From the NCBI RefSeq assembly GCF_009870125.1, contig NC_046680.1:11098001-11162000 (forward strand): 64,000 nucleotides of DNA. Reading direction: 5' to 3'. Both the position numbers and the translations under genes were made by a program. The stretch's first letter is position 1; every line of letters starts with the position of its first letter. The stretch is from Drosophila pseudoobscura. Lineage: Eukaryota > Arthropoda > Insecta > Diptera > Drosophilidae. Below the pieces are notes generated by a model. It saw only the letters and a list, made by a program, of their open reading frames with translations, made no database searches and was not told the DNA's origin. Shown here piece by piece: positions 50,201 to 61,797 of this stretch.

Positions 50201-53200
50201 AATTGATTTCTACCCTCCGTTCGCACTCCATCACTCATACGCAGCGTTGCCCCTGGCAGCCCTGTAAACCCTCAACACGACCGCTGACAGGTAAATAATC
50301 ACAATCACAATCAAAATGGTCATCATCGTGATGAGCAGCCTCGCAATCACCCCCCACAGCTCCACGGATTCTCCCCAGCTTCCGCCCACATGTGGATCAT
50401 CGATTATTTGCCATTGGTTTTGATTGATGTCTGCTTCCGCACACCGATAATGATTATGTTTATGATGAAGCCACTAATTTATAATGCGGCGAAAACAAAG
50501 CCACCGTACCTGGCCAACCAATAAATCAAAATCGAAGTTTTCATGGGGAAGCCATTTTCAAGAGTTCCGGTGGAACGGAAGCTTTATTTGTGTTCATAGC
50601 TGAATAATTTAATGGAAAATGCGATTAAGTGGCCTGCAGCCATCCAATTGAATGCCGTTTTTTATGTAGTCTGTATGTAGTACATTATAGAAGCCTGCAT
50701 CCTATGGATTCGAATGAAAATGTAGCTTTGAATTAGGCCGCAACAGGCAATTAAAATCAGGGCATGTTCGCGATTGGTTTTCCACTAATTGGAAGCGTGC
50801 CATAGGAAAGGATGCGATCTATCCACCAACAGCACCACAAAAACTTTAACAATGAGAGAAACAATTTCTTCGAACTGTTGCATATTTATATGCATCCGAG
50901 CTCAACATCTGCAATTCCTCTGCAAGTACTGGGTAAATTCGAGTTGGCAAGAATAATTAAATTCAGCAAAAGCTCATCAAAAATATATGTGGGGCCCTAA
51001 AAGGATTCCAAGAGACCCCCCCGCATGCCGAGGGGTGGAGCTGGTGGCGGCTCTTTTCAGCTTGAAACTGAACTTTGATGACAGCTGGGGCTCCGGCAAA
51101 GCCCCCCCTCAGTAATAGCCACTTAATTAACAGTATATAGGCCAAGCTATGCCTGCTCTGTTCGGGGGCAAAGTAACTTTATTTGTTCGACAAGAGGGTA
51201 GGGGTCTCTAAGGGATAAACCGAGCCAAGTGCTGAAACAACACAGACTAGTGAGTCAGAATAGTAGGGCCAGACCACGCCCGAGTCAGAGTCAGAGTCCC
51301 ACTCATTCAACATCAAACGCATTCGGTAAAGGCGTAGCGTTGTTTGTGCGAATGAATTCCAGTTCAATGAATGGGCCAACATATCGGCAGCAGATACCGC
51401 ACTCACAGGCAGTACCCCACACAGAAAGGAATCCTCGATGTAGGGATGGGCCGGCTAAGATATTGGTCCCTCCCTCCCACAGTGGTTTAGAGCTCGATGC
51501 ATAAATTCCGGCGAACTTCGAATTGATTCATAGAAATTTCTTTATTAGACAGTTGGTAAGCCACATCATCGGGAGAATGACTGGATCTCGCCCAGAAAAA
51601 ACGAATTTCGTTGCCCCAGCAACAGAACGGGGGCAGAGTAAACCACATTGAATGAAGCTGTCAGTCAAGGAGAGACGAGCATTATTATCCACAGCCTTGC
51701 GGGGCGTTTCCACATTTCCCAGCCATTCGAGGACACAATCCAGAACGGCTTAACCTACATGTGGAGAGAATGCTTGACCCGGCCCACCAGAAGGTTACCT
51801 GGACAACAGGTTAGAGAAGTCCTCAAAGACCCATTCAATCTGTATCTCTCTGTGTGGGTAAATAGCAAATGGTCTGGTGTCCCTCTTAATGAGAATCCCC
51901 TTAAAATATTGACCGCGAATACGTATTTATTTATGTACAGTCTGTCGCCCCCGGGGCGGAGAACAATGTCTGGGGTAGGACGCCGTTACGCGCTTTACTG
52001 CTGTTGCATGCCAAACGGAATACAGTTTGTGGCTGCTGCTCGAGGCATGCGACGCAGGAGACGCAGGCGACGCAGGAGTGCATTGCATTTCTGTGGCTGG
52101 CCAAGTGCAGAAGTCATTGGCCGGGACAATGCTGCTGTGCAACAGGAACATGAATAAGTCAATGTCTGGGCTGTCATTGGGGTTGGCTGGGGGGATGGCT
52201 ATGGCTGTGGCTCCTCTCTGTCTCTATCTCTGTCCCTGTTCCTGCCCTCTGGTTACATTTCCACTTCGGTCTGCCAATGGCATTGTGTTTGTTCAGAGTA
52301 ACTTTGACTCCGGGCTATATTTGCCGCTTGGCTATGGGTTTAATCAAGCTTGAAATTGTCTAATGTCGGTGGGAAATGTGCAGGGACCCCATGATTGGGT
52401 TGTTGACTCGACAGTTGGATCGAAGGAGTTGGGGAGTTGCTATCACTGGGTGCTCAATCGCTCTGACTTCGAATGGGGATATAAAGAACGGTATTAATTT
52501 CTGAAGTGCTCAAATTACACCGCCCCATATCTCTGTAATTAATTTATCCTACAATCAAATGCTTTTGAATTGGCATTCAACTAAAATGCTCTAAACGCCA
52601 ACCCCTAAAGTAGCGCATAGAAACGTCAGTCATAATTGGTTCCTGATATTATGGAGCTGCTTTCACGCTTGCTCTTTATGATTTCTTTGGGCATGACAAG
52701 GGGGAGGTGCAAATTCTCTGGCAACAGCTGTTGCCAGCCAGCCAGTCAGCCAGCCAGCCAATCAGCCTAATCCTGTTACCTCGGTTTGGAAATTTTTGAG
52801 CAATTATCCTGACAAGTCAACTGAGGCAACACACATGTCTAACGAGATCCAACAACAACGGCAGCATGGCACCTGATTGATGCTGTCACCTGAATGGGAA
52901 AAGCCTGAAAGGGGAGAGCTCATCCTCGCCAGAGGTGCGTGTGTATGTGTGCTCATAAATCACAAACGAATCGGCGAATGCCACAAATGACTTCATTAAA
53001 AAGCGTCTCACACGCAGAACGGAGCCGGGGAGAGGGAGGTGGGGCGGGGGCGGGGGCGGGGTCGTTGGCGGAGCAGGCTCAGTCAAGTGTGTATAGGGAT
53101 AAGAGTCCATGGGTAGGGGCGATTTGTAGAAAACGAGTGGAGAGCACATCCACATCCCCAGGCGCATCGCATCCCTTCGTTAAAGCCAAACAATCCAAAT

Positions 53201-56200
53201 TGGAAGGGAACTACTGAAGCATTGTCTATAATAAACAATGGGTAAGGGGAAACTTTGCCTAAGGTTAGCCCTGAACTTTTTTTGGTGACATTTTGCTTGC
53301 CTGCCTACTGCCTTGTAAGCAATAATTGTTTGAAATCTGTGTTGCAGGAGGAGTAACTTTTTTCCCCTTGACAATCTATTCAAATCACAGCCCAGCAAAG
53401 GCCTAATTGAAGGACCAGTGTCTACGCCGTGTCTTGTGCAATCACAGTGGGAGTGGGAGGACCATACATTTCAACAAAATTGAAATACAGAACAATCATT
53501 TAATGCCCAAACAAGCAACAACAAATGGGACACCGCACGAGTCCGGCAATTGTATAAAATATTTCTGGGGGACTTTCTGCTTCAGCCAACTACTGGGAAC
53601 TTAACTGGGAAAGTTTTTGCTGTTTTCCCAGCTTTGTTTTGGCTATTTTCGGTTCTCGCTTTTCCTTTATTATTCTTTTCATGTTTCTTCGCACTTCCTT
53701 GCGTGCGCCTTGCCGCTCGCCCTTGCCCCGCGTGGGAGCCACTGATTTTCCGGCATTGTGTCATTGTCCAAAATGTTATTATGAGCCACAAAAAGCAAAC
53801 GAAGGAAAAAACCAAACGGAAAAGTCGCTGTCTTGGTTTGGGCCATTGTCTCATAAATGAAATTCCTTAACGGTATCCAGCTGTGGTTAGGGAGGCGGTA
53901 GCTGGGGCAGAGGCTAATGATAATCGGCTTGGTCAACGACCTGTTAGCCCAGCGAATTAATCTTGATAAACGTGGCTCTGTATCAGGCCCCATAGTCAAG
54001 GAAAGCGAAATGCCAACTTTATTTGAAATCAATAAAAAAATACTACCAATTCAATTTATATTTGAAGCTCACAAATAGTCAATTTTTTGTTTTTGCAAAG
54101 TTTAGTCATGTTTTTCGTAAACTTTCGATTGAAACTTTTAATTGATTTGCCATAAATAACGCGTGTCCCCGAAACCGAAACTAAAACTGAAATCTACAAA
54201 TTCAGCAAGCCAGATTGTGCAGAAAAATCCCCATTTGTGGATCGAACAGAATTTCAGATCTCATCTCCAGCCGCAGCGTCCAGCAAACAAAATGAACTCC
54301 GACTTCACTCACATGTTCCTTGGGGGCGGCGGCGGCGGCGACGGGTGGCACACTAAATGGGTGTTCGCCAGCTTGCGGAAAGACTGTTATTTCGGTTGAA
54401 TAGAATTTGCATTTCCTTGGGTTTTGGTTTATTAAAAAATTATATAATTTTTTTTTAGCCAAGAAGCTAGCAAATAGCGTAAACTGTCACACAAACACAC
54501 ACACGCGTGGACTCTGGGCGGGCGCCTCATAAGCACATTTGCCACATTTGTTGTTCCTGTGTCTCCTTTCGAGCTGACCGAATTTTGAGGCGCTTTTCCG
54601 AAGACTTTTCCGACCGAGGGCGACGAGCATTCAAATGCGACTGAAAGCTGAGGCTGAAGCTGAAGCCGAAACAGCGACTGCGACTGCGACGTAAAAGCGA
54701 CTGGGCGCCCGAAATGAACGCACGAGTGGGGCGGTGGGGCGGTGGGGGGAGTGGGAGCGAGGGATAGCACGAGGTAAAACAGCGCGAATCTGCGTGGAAA
54801 GCGGGAAAGGCAAGCATAAGAAGAAGCAGCTGACACATATTTCGCTTTGTTTTGGTTGTGACCCCCCGTGATAGTGTGTGTAATGGGGTGGTGGGCGGGT
54901 TGGTGGAGAGGGCGGACACGTTCACAGCAGAGCCGGCATTTCATATCTCTCTCTCTCTCTCTCTTCCCCTCTCTTGACGCCTGCGCCTGACGCACCTCTA
55001 AGCCTAGTCTATTCAAAAATAAAATCTAAAATTGTACTTTAGCCAGCGCCAGTGGAAATAGTGGCTCGGTGGATGTTTCAACAAAAGAAAAGTCTCCGTG
55101 CACAGATTGCGATTCCAATTTGATTCTTCTCATTCGGTTTCCACTCAATTCGCATTGGGTTTCCAATCCCCACTTGCGTGGCTGTTTATTCTATCGATTT
55201 CCTTTTGACCAATATTCCGATGAACGTTTTTGTTTACGAATTTGTGTACCACAAGCCAAACCAATGAATAAGTGAGTGAGAGAATGAATGAATGAATGCA
55301 CACACACAAACGCACAAAGCATGGGCTCCTTCCTCCATTTAGGTTGAATGACATTGGGCACAGGCTGCCCTCCCTCCTCCGATCGCCCCCCTTTTCTGCA
55401 TTTCCCGTTAATGTAATGTCACACGTTGTCCTCAATTCCGAACGGGAAGCCCGCGGGTGTCTGTGTGTGTGTGTGCATGGCACGTCATCGTTGTCTAATG
55501 CGATGCACATGCACCATGGAGATAACGACCTGAGGGCTGGCGACCCTAAATGAGCAAATCAACAGCCAGCCTCCTTGTGTGTGGCGTGGCTGCTCTATTT
55601 GCTCTATTTTAGCTGGGGCGGTGTAATATGGTAAGTGGGAATGCTGGTCGTCTCCTCTGCTCGTCCGAACAGTTTTCAATTACACGAGTGCTCCAGTGGA
55701 CCAGAATCAGTTGAGTATCAATGAAGCAGACAAACGGAACAATTTGACATCTGCTACTCGGCAACTAGAAGAACAGCTGGACAAATAGTCTTGTTAGCTT
55801 CTGTTAAGAACTAGTCACCTCTTGTCAAGGATCCCAAAAGGATACTGTTTTAAGACCTTTTCCATCGCGAATTTTAAAGAATAGTTCTAAAAGTCGAAAA
55901 AATATATTTCTGCAACTACATGACAACTACATGTATTCTACACCAAAAGTCAACCCAAAAATATGCTACGATACATCACCTTTGCGTCATAGTGTGTGCG
56001 CATAAATAAAACGTAATTTACCAAGAGTCAAATACAATTATCGCCCGAAAGTATTCAATTATCTGTGGCAATCAACGCTTTAATTTAACCCGTTGATAAA
56101 GCTTTCGCTGGTTCACAATAGCAATTACACTATGCAACAGCAAAAAAAAATCTGGCATCAATATTCTGAAAAATATTAAACTTTTAATTGGAAAGTTTAT

Positions 56201-56791
56201 TATTTTTTGAGGTTGCTTTTTATTATCGAAATTTAACGATCAGTAGCTTTGCCTCAATATAGTTTTTAATTTACTCGGAAAACGAAATTCATATCGAACG
56301 ATTTTTAAAATTCCTAAATGCAAAGTTCTTAAACTCAAAAAATAAGGAAAAAAAGAGAACCGTGCACGTTACGTGCAACACATATATATTTGGCGGTCAG
56401 TTATGCTTCTTTTTTAATGGAATGGAATTTAATGAAACTGTCATTCATTTCATTTTTGCAATAATCAAGTATGCTTTTGAAAAAAAAAACTGTCAAAATT
56501 TGCACAAATTATTGTTTTTGTTGCTATTGCTGATATTGCCGTTCGCAGAAAAACATTATTTTAAAATGCGCAATACCATAAAAAAGGTGGTTTCTTTTGC
56601 TGAATAGTGTTATTTAAACACACTCACAGATAAGTAAGCAAATAACACAAACAAAGCGTCGAAAATAGTGGGCAATAAATGAGTAAGTGTAAATAAACAA
56701 AAAACTGCCGGTAAAACAAATGCTGAACGGAATAAATTATTTAGAAAATAATACGTGCCGCATGATATTCAAATTCCACGGTAAACTGCCG
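47204..56791. other. 9.6-kb region without recognised genes
   Basis: No frame here has splice-supported or family-like content. Features seen are a (CT)n tract at 54946-54964, CT-rich and CA-rich microsatellites near 55290 and 55460, a GGC run at 54326-54342 and an AT-rich block at 55900-56800. The minus strand around 54550-54720 (TTTCAGTCGCATTTG, GC-richer, open without an evident domain) could be a 5' UTR or first exon of the long RGK transcript, but this is a guess. Confidence 0.45.
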
Positions 56792-56828
56792 TATTAAAGC
56801 GCGGCTTGTGGAACTTTGTACATCAGTT
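56792..56828 (+). promoter_or_regulatory. Distal core promoter of the ERMP1-type gene
   Basis: TATTAAAG at 56792-56799 lies 33 bp upstream of the A of an initiator TCAGTT at 56823-56828, the spacing expected of a Drosophila TATA/Inr promoter. The transcript would have a ~170-nt leader before ATG 56997. Confidence 0.6.
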
Positions 56829-56996
56829 GAGTAGACGCGCGTCGCGAGAGAGCTTCGCTGCTCAGAGAAGAGATCAGGTCAAATCAAAGTGGAAAAGAGA
56901 AAGAGCAAGATTCAACAACAAGATCGATTTCCAGAGTGCAGCAAAATCAGAAAACGATATAACATCAGAAGCAACAACGAGAAGGTGCGGTTAAAA

Positions 56997-57029
56997 ATGA
57001 GCAGCGACGCAGAGGAGAAAGAAGCGCAG
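56997..57029 (+). CDS. Alternative first coding exon of the ERMP1-type gene
   Basis: ATG followed by SSDAEEKEAQ, 11 codons, then CAG/GTACAAAC. It ends in phase 0, the same as the other first exon, so it can splice to the common exon at 58631. It is acidic and lacks the arginine cluster of the alternative N-terminus. Leader sequence CGGTTAAAAATGAG supports this ATG. Confidence 0.65.
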
Positions 57030-57747
57030 GTACAAACTTCAAGCAATTTAAACTTTTGCTGACCCTTCCCTTGGTTCTGTCATTCTCTCTCTCTCTCTCT
57101 ACCAAGCCCTCTCTTTATACATATATGCACTGGGCGAAAAAGGAAAGTTTGTAGTGTTGAAACGTTCGAAGTTCATACTAATGTCGGGTCGAGGTGGGAG
57201 ATCATTGGGAATGTCTTACCTTATATAAATAAACCTTGTGTTGAGCACAGCAACGAAAAGCCAGATAAGACACGCCGCGTGAGAGAAAAAGAAAGAGCGA
57301 GAGAGTGAGTGTAGAGTGTAGAGTGCTGATTGTACTCTCCGCGATTATATTGTTTGGACTGCGTTCGATAGCCACAAAGGCAACAACACAAAACTTGCGT
57401 TCACACATGGTACTATCATATTAGGTGAGGCCCGCTCATCGTGGAACATAAACAAACAACGAATTTTCCTCGATTTTTGCCTTTTATTTATGCGTATACT
57501 TTATATTAATAAGTGTGAAATGAGTGGTATTTTTTTGCAGCAATGGAATTTTATCTGTTTAGGCAGCGAGCTCTAATGAGTTGTCCTTACCTTGTATAGT
57601 TATACCATGGCCAATGGCTATAGCTATTAAAGTTATACCAAGTTATAGATACAGTTTTCAGTTCAGTTACTGTTCGATCAGTTGAGCGCGTTGCGGCCAA
57701 GCGAAAGGTTGCCTCCAATTGAAGCAGTGCAACCAGTTAGTGGTACG
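57030..57747 (+). promoter_or_regulatory. Intron and proximal promoter between the two first exons
   Basis: Contains a CT tract (57083-57098) and a second core promoter: TATTAAAG at 57625-57632 followed by TCAGTT copies at 57658, 57663 and 57678. The leader to ATG 57748 would be about 70-90 nt. The reuse of TATTAAAG plus TCAGTT in both promoters is notable. Confidence 0.5.
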
Positions 57748-60700
57748 ATGAGTGTCAGTGGCAGCGACAAGAGCGTGCGGCGACGCGTCATAACGCCGAC
57801 CAGTGATCCTCACAACACAGATCCTCTGTTGCGGCAGCGGAATTCGCACCTGTATGAGGTAAGTGCCTCAGCTGCGAGTGATTGCTCTACGATTAGATTG
57901 CCTAATTTCGGGTGGGGCATAGGTAATCTCCCCGTTGATTGGATGGCTCCAACACGAGCATTAAAATAACCGTGAGCCAATTCTTACGTATCGGTATTGT
58001 TTCTTCTGCTCTTTTTTTTACTCTGTCCCCCACTAACCCTTTTCCGGCCATTCCTTATCTATGTTCACTAATTAACGAAACGCGGATACCCTTGAGATAT
58101 GATACCTTCGGAGCCCTAGTTGCAATCCCCGACTATATCAGCCCCCTGTCTGGCCCACTTCCGTGGAACCGCCAGTCGAACTGAACCCCTGGCAGAAGGA
58201 GCAACCGTGTACCCGCCTATCGAGAACTGTTTTAGGTGGCAACCGGCTCTGGGGGCTTCGCCAACAAGTTGACCAGAGATAAGATAGCCGATGATGGATT
58301 AAATCTAACATACGATTCGGTACACGCATTCGGTCTGCTTTCTACAGCTGTCGTTTCGGGTGTTAAATGATTGGAAACTGACTCATGGACTGTCTATCAC
58401 GGTAGCCCAATTCTATCGCAGCAAGAAACACTAACTATTCCCACTTAAATGTATCATAGGAACGGCTGTTCCTACAAGAACCGTGTGATATGCAAGAGCA
58501 TAATGCTTCTGACTCATAATGCTGAAATATTAAGGAGGGATGGGATCTTGACTGCACTGAAACAATAATATAATCTATCAATGGCATAATTATAGCTGAT
58601 GATTGCACTCTTTTTTCTACCGATCTTTAGCAGAATAAACCCAATGGCTGTGAGCGTGCCTTTGTAGAGTACAACAAGATCAAATGGTTTTGGGCACCGG
58701 CCTTCTTTGGGTTCTGGCTGCTGCTGTACGTGGCCATCTCTATTCCGGCCTGCCATCGGCTACCGCGCCCGCTGAGCATCAAGGATGAGGCCAAGTATCC
58801 GGATCGCTTCATTGCCGAGCGGGCGGAGCTCAATCTGCAGCATCTGGTGGCGCTGGGACCCCGTGTCGTGGGCAGTAAGGAGAACGAGATGGGGGCCGTG
58901 AAGGTCCTGTCCGGCAGCGTGCAGAAGATCCGTTCGGGACTGGGCTCCGCCAACGACATCGAGGTGGATGTGCAGGTGGCCTCCGGCAGCTACGTCCACT
59001 GGACGATGATCAACATGTACCAGAGCATCCAGAACATTGTGGTTAAGGTCAGTCCCAAGGGAACCAACAGCACCACCTATCTGCTGGTCAACAGCCACTA
59101 CGATTCGGTGCCGGGTGGACCAGGCGCAGGCGACGACGGTTCCATGGTGGCCACTATGATGGAGACCCTGCGAGTATTGGCCCAGTCCAAGCAGGCCCTC
59201 AAGCACCCTGTTGTTTTTCTGTTCAACGGAGCCGAGGAGAATCCACTCCAGGCCTCGCACGCCTTCATCACCCAGCACAAGTGGGCCAAAAACTGCAAGT
59301 AAGTGATCTCTGAATGTTTCTTTCGGTATCCAGCTAATCCTGGCTCTCACAATTCGCAGGGCTCTCATCAATCTGGACTCTGCCGGCAACGGCGGTCGGG
59401 AGATCCTCTTCCAGTCGGGCCCCAACCATCCCTGGCTTATGAAGAGCTATCGTCGCGCCATCAAGCACCCGTACGCCTCCACCATGGCCGAGGAGATGTT
59501 CCAAAACAATTTTATTCCCTCTGACACGGACTTCCGCATCTTCCGCGACCACGGCGCAGTGCCCGGCCTAGATATGGCTTACCAGTACAACGGTTATGTG
59601 TATCACACCCGCTTTGACCGCCCGGAGATCTTCCCCCGCGGCAGCTTCCAGAATACTGGCGACAACCTGCTGGCCCTAGTTCGGGAGATTGCCAACTCCC
59701 AGGAGCTGGAGGACACCTCGGTAAGATGCGCTCAAAGAATACCAGAGAACTGCTCGACTTCATCACCGATCTGATATCTGCAGAAACACGCCGAGGGCCA
59801 CACCGTCTACTTCGATGTGATGGGCTGGTTCCTGGTCTTCTACACCGAGACGGAGGGCATCATATTGAACGTGATTGTGTCGCTAGTGGCCATTGGAACC
59901 TGTTTGTATGCCTTCAAGCTGATGGCCTCCAACTCGGGCATCAAGCTGGAGAAGATCTTCAAACGGGTGATGCACACCTTCGTGGTCCAGCTCTTTGCTG
60001 TGATTACCGCCGTCACGCTGACCGTATTCCTTGGATGGTTCATGGATCTGGTGCACCTGCCGATGTCCTGGTTCACGCACTCATGGCTCATCCTCGGGCT
60101 CTACTTCACCACCTTCATCTTTGGCCTGGCCATAGTGCCTGCCCTGTACTATCACTACACCCAGCATGTAAGTAGCGAAGACCAAATCAAACCATATATC
60201 CGCATTATTCATATTTGATTTTATTTCTTTTCCAGGACAAACTGCCCATTGGACAGCGGGTCCAGATGCTGCTGCACTGTCACTGCCTCTTCCTGGCCAT
60301 CTTCACCATAGTGCTAACCATCTGCGGCGTACGATCAGTTTTCGTCCTGATGCTGTCCTGTTTGTTCTACACAATGGCCCTCATCATTAATCTGGCCACC
60401 AAGCTGCACAGCAAAGGTGAGAAATAAGTTCATGGATGTTCGCGTAGAGCTCCGTTCTAATCAGCTTTCTTGCTCTTCCTTAGATGTGGCCTGGGTTATT
60501 CCACACATCATATGCGGAGTGCCTCCATTTGTGTTTTTCGCCTACTTCTCGCACGGATTCTTCCTCACCTTCATTCCCATGTTCGGCCGCTTTGGAGAGA
60601 ATGTTAACCCGGACCTGGTGGTTGCCGTCTTCAGCATTGCCGTGGGTCTCCTCACCTGCGGCTTCATTGTGCCCGTACTGCATCTGTTCCGCAAGTCGAA

Positions 60701-61770
60701 GACCATTATTTGCGCCCTCCTGGCCATCACGTTCGTTTGCGTGATCATTGCAATAACGCCAATGGGATTCCCCTACCGACCCGAGACAAGTGTTCAGCGA
60801 TTCTCCGTGCTGGTAAGGATTTCCCCTACGATCTGCTTAGAGTGGGACTAATACGCTTGACTGTTTTTATATAGCATGCCAAGCGGACCTTCCATGATGC
60901 CGATAACAAAGTGCGTCGCCAGGAATCGGGCTACTTCATCATGCCCCAAGATAGACGTACCTACTCCGTCAAACGTATGTTCGATTCTTTTTTCTGTTTC
61001 GTCATCTCGCTTATCATATCCGAATTTTAGATGATGTCATTAATATGACACTGGCCCAGAAAATCGGCGACGATTGCCAGAAGGAGATGATGTGCGGTCT
61101 GCCCTTGTACAACCAGCGCTGGCACAAGACTAGGTAAGCCCATGCTCTTTTTCCCAGTAACTCATTGAACTGATTAACCGCCAATTGTGAACCCCAGACA
61201 GAACACCTTGTGGATACCTGCCTCCGAGCCATTGCTGGGCAGTGTGCCGGCCGTCAAAGTGATCAGCAAGAAACAGGTGTCTCCCAGCAAGATTCGCTAC
61301 GAACTCCAGTTGAGCGGACCCGATCATATGGCTCTGTTCATTCAGCCCTTGAACGGAGCTATCATGAAGGACTGGTCCTTCCATCAGGTTGGGACTCTCA
61401 AATATTTATATAGTGCCTGGAAACCTCTAATGCTATCTCTCTACCTTTAGGCTCCACTGCGACTAAGCTTTCAGCCTCCTTACTTTATCTACTTCTCGTG
61501 GGGCGTCAATGGAGATCCCCTTAAATTCTGGCTTGAGCTTGAGGTATGTTTTGGTACGACACTTGAATCCAGTATCTAAATATTCCCATTCGATATTTGC
61601 AGAAACCCAAGGGAGACTTCAAAACGCCCACATTTGAGCTGGGCCTGGGCGGCCATTGGACCCATCACAAGGAGATGTTGACGCCAGACTTTGAAAAGTT
61701 CCTCGACAGTTTCCCCAAGTATGTGGATGCCACCGCTTGGCCGGCATCTTATGAGACCTGGATCTACTAG
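57748..61770 (+). CDS. ERMP1/Fxna-type ER metallopeptidase (M28 family)
   Basis: Multi-pass ER membrane zinc peptidase. Exons 57748-57858, 58631-59298, 59360-59720, 59784-60167, 60236-60416, 60484-60812, 60875-60974, 61031-61133, 61198-61387, 61451-61543 and 61603-61770 close in frame to 895 aa, near the ~900 of ERMP1. A cytosolic N-tail with RRR at 11-13 is followed by a TM segment (FFGFWLLLYVAISI, ~60-75). The luminal M28 domain shows the zinc/catalytic pair HYD (H193, D195), GDDG, the glutamates of FNGAEEN (~239-240), NLDSAGNGG and DMAY...YHTRFD. From ~430 about eight hydrophobic helices follow. The C-terminal soluble domain ends KYVDATAWPASYETWIY. Drosophila has roughly ten paralogues; this resembles the CG11961 group but I cannot be sure. 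AATAAA lies 21 nt after the stop. Confidence 0.93.
57859..58630 (+). other. First common intron of the ERMP1-type gene
   Basis: 772-bp intron ending CTTTAGCAG, a tandem NAGNAG acceptor (58628-58633) that can include or skip one CAG codon in phase 0. No other feature recognised. Confidence 0.65.
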
Positions 61771-61791
61771 GAATCGGGAATTAATTGTTTA

Positions 61792-61797
61792 AATAAA
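61792..61797 (+). terminator. Poly(A) signal of the ERMP1-type gene
   Basis: AATAAA 21 nt downstream of the TAG stop, followed by a T-rich stretch (tgtacttttaatt). Confidence 0.75.

Noticed and set aside
54432..55016. 194-codon minus-strand open frame
   Set aside because: Composition follows CT and CA repeats, it has no family likeness, and it ends in a poly(A)/poly(T) stretch. At most it is 5' UTR.
56806..56994. 62-codon frame before the first ERMP1-type ATG
   Set aside because: It lies between the core promoter and ATG 56997, runs into the leader, and is best read as 5' UTR.
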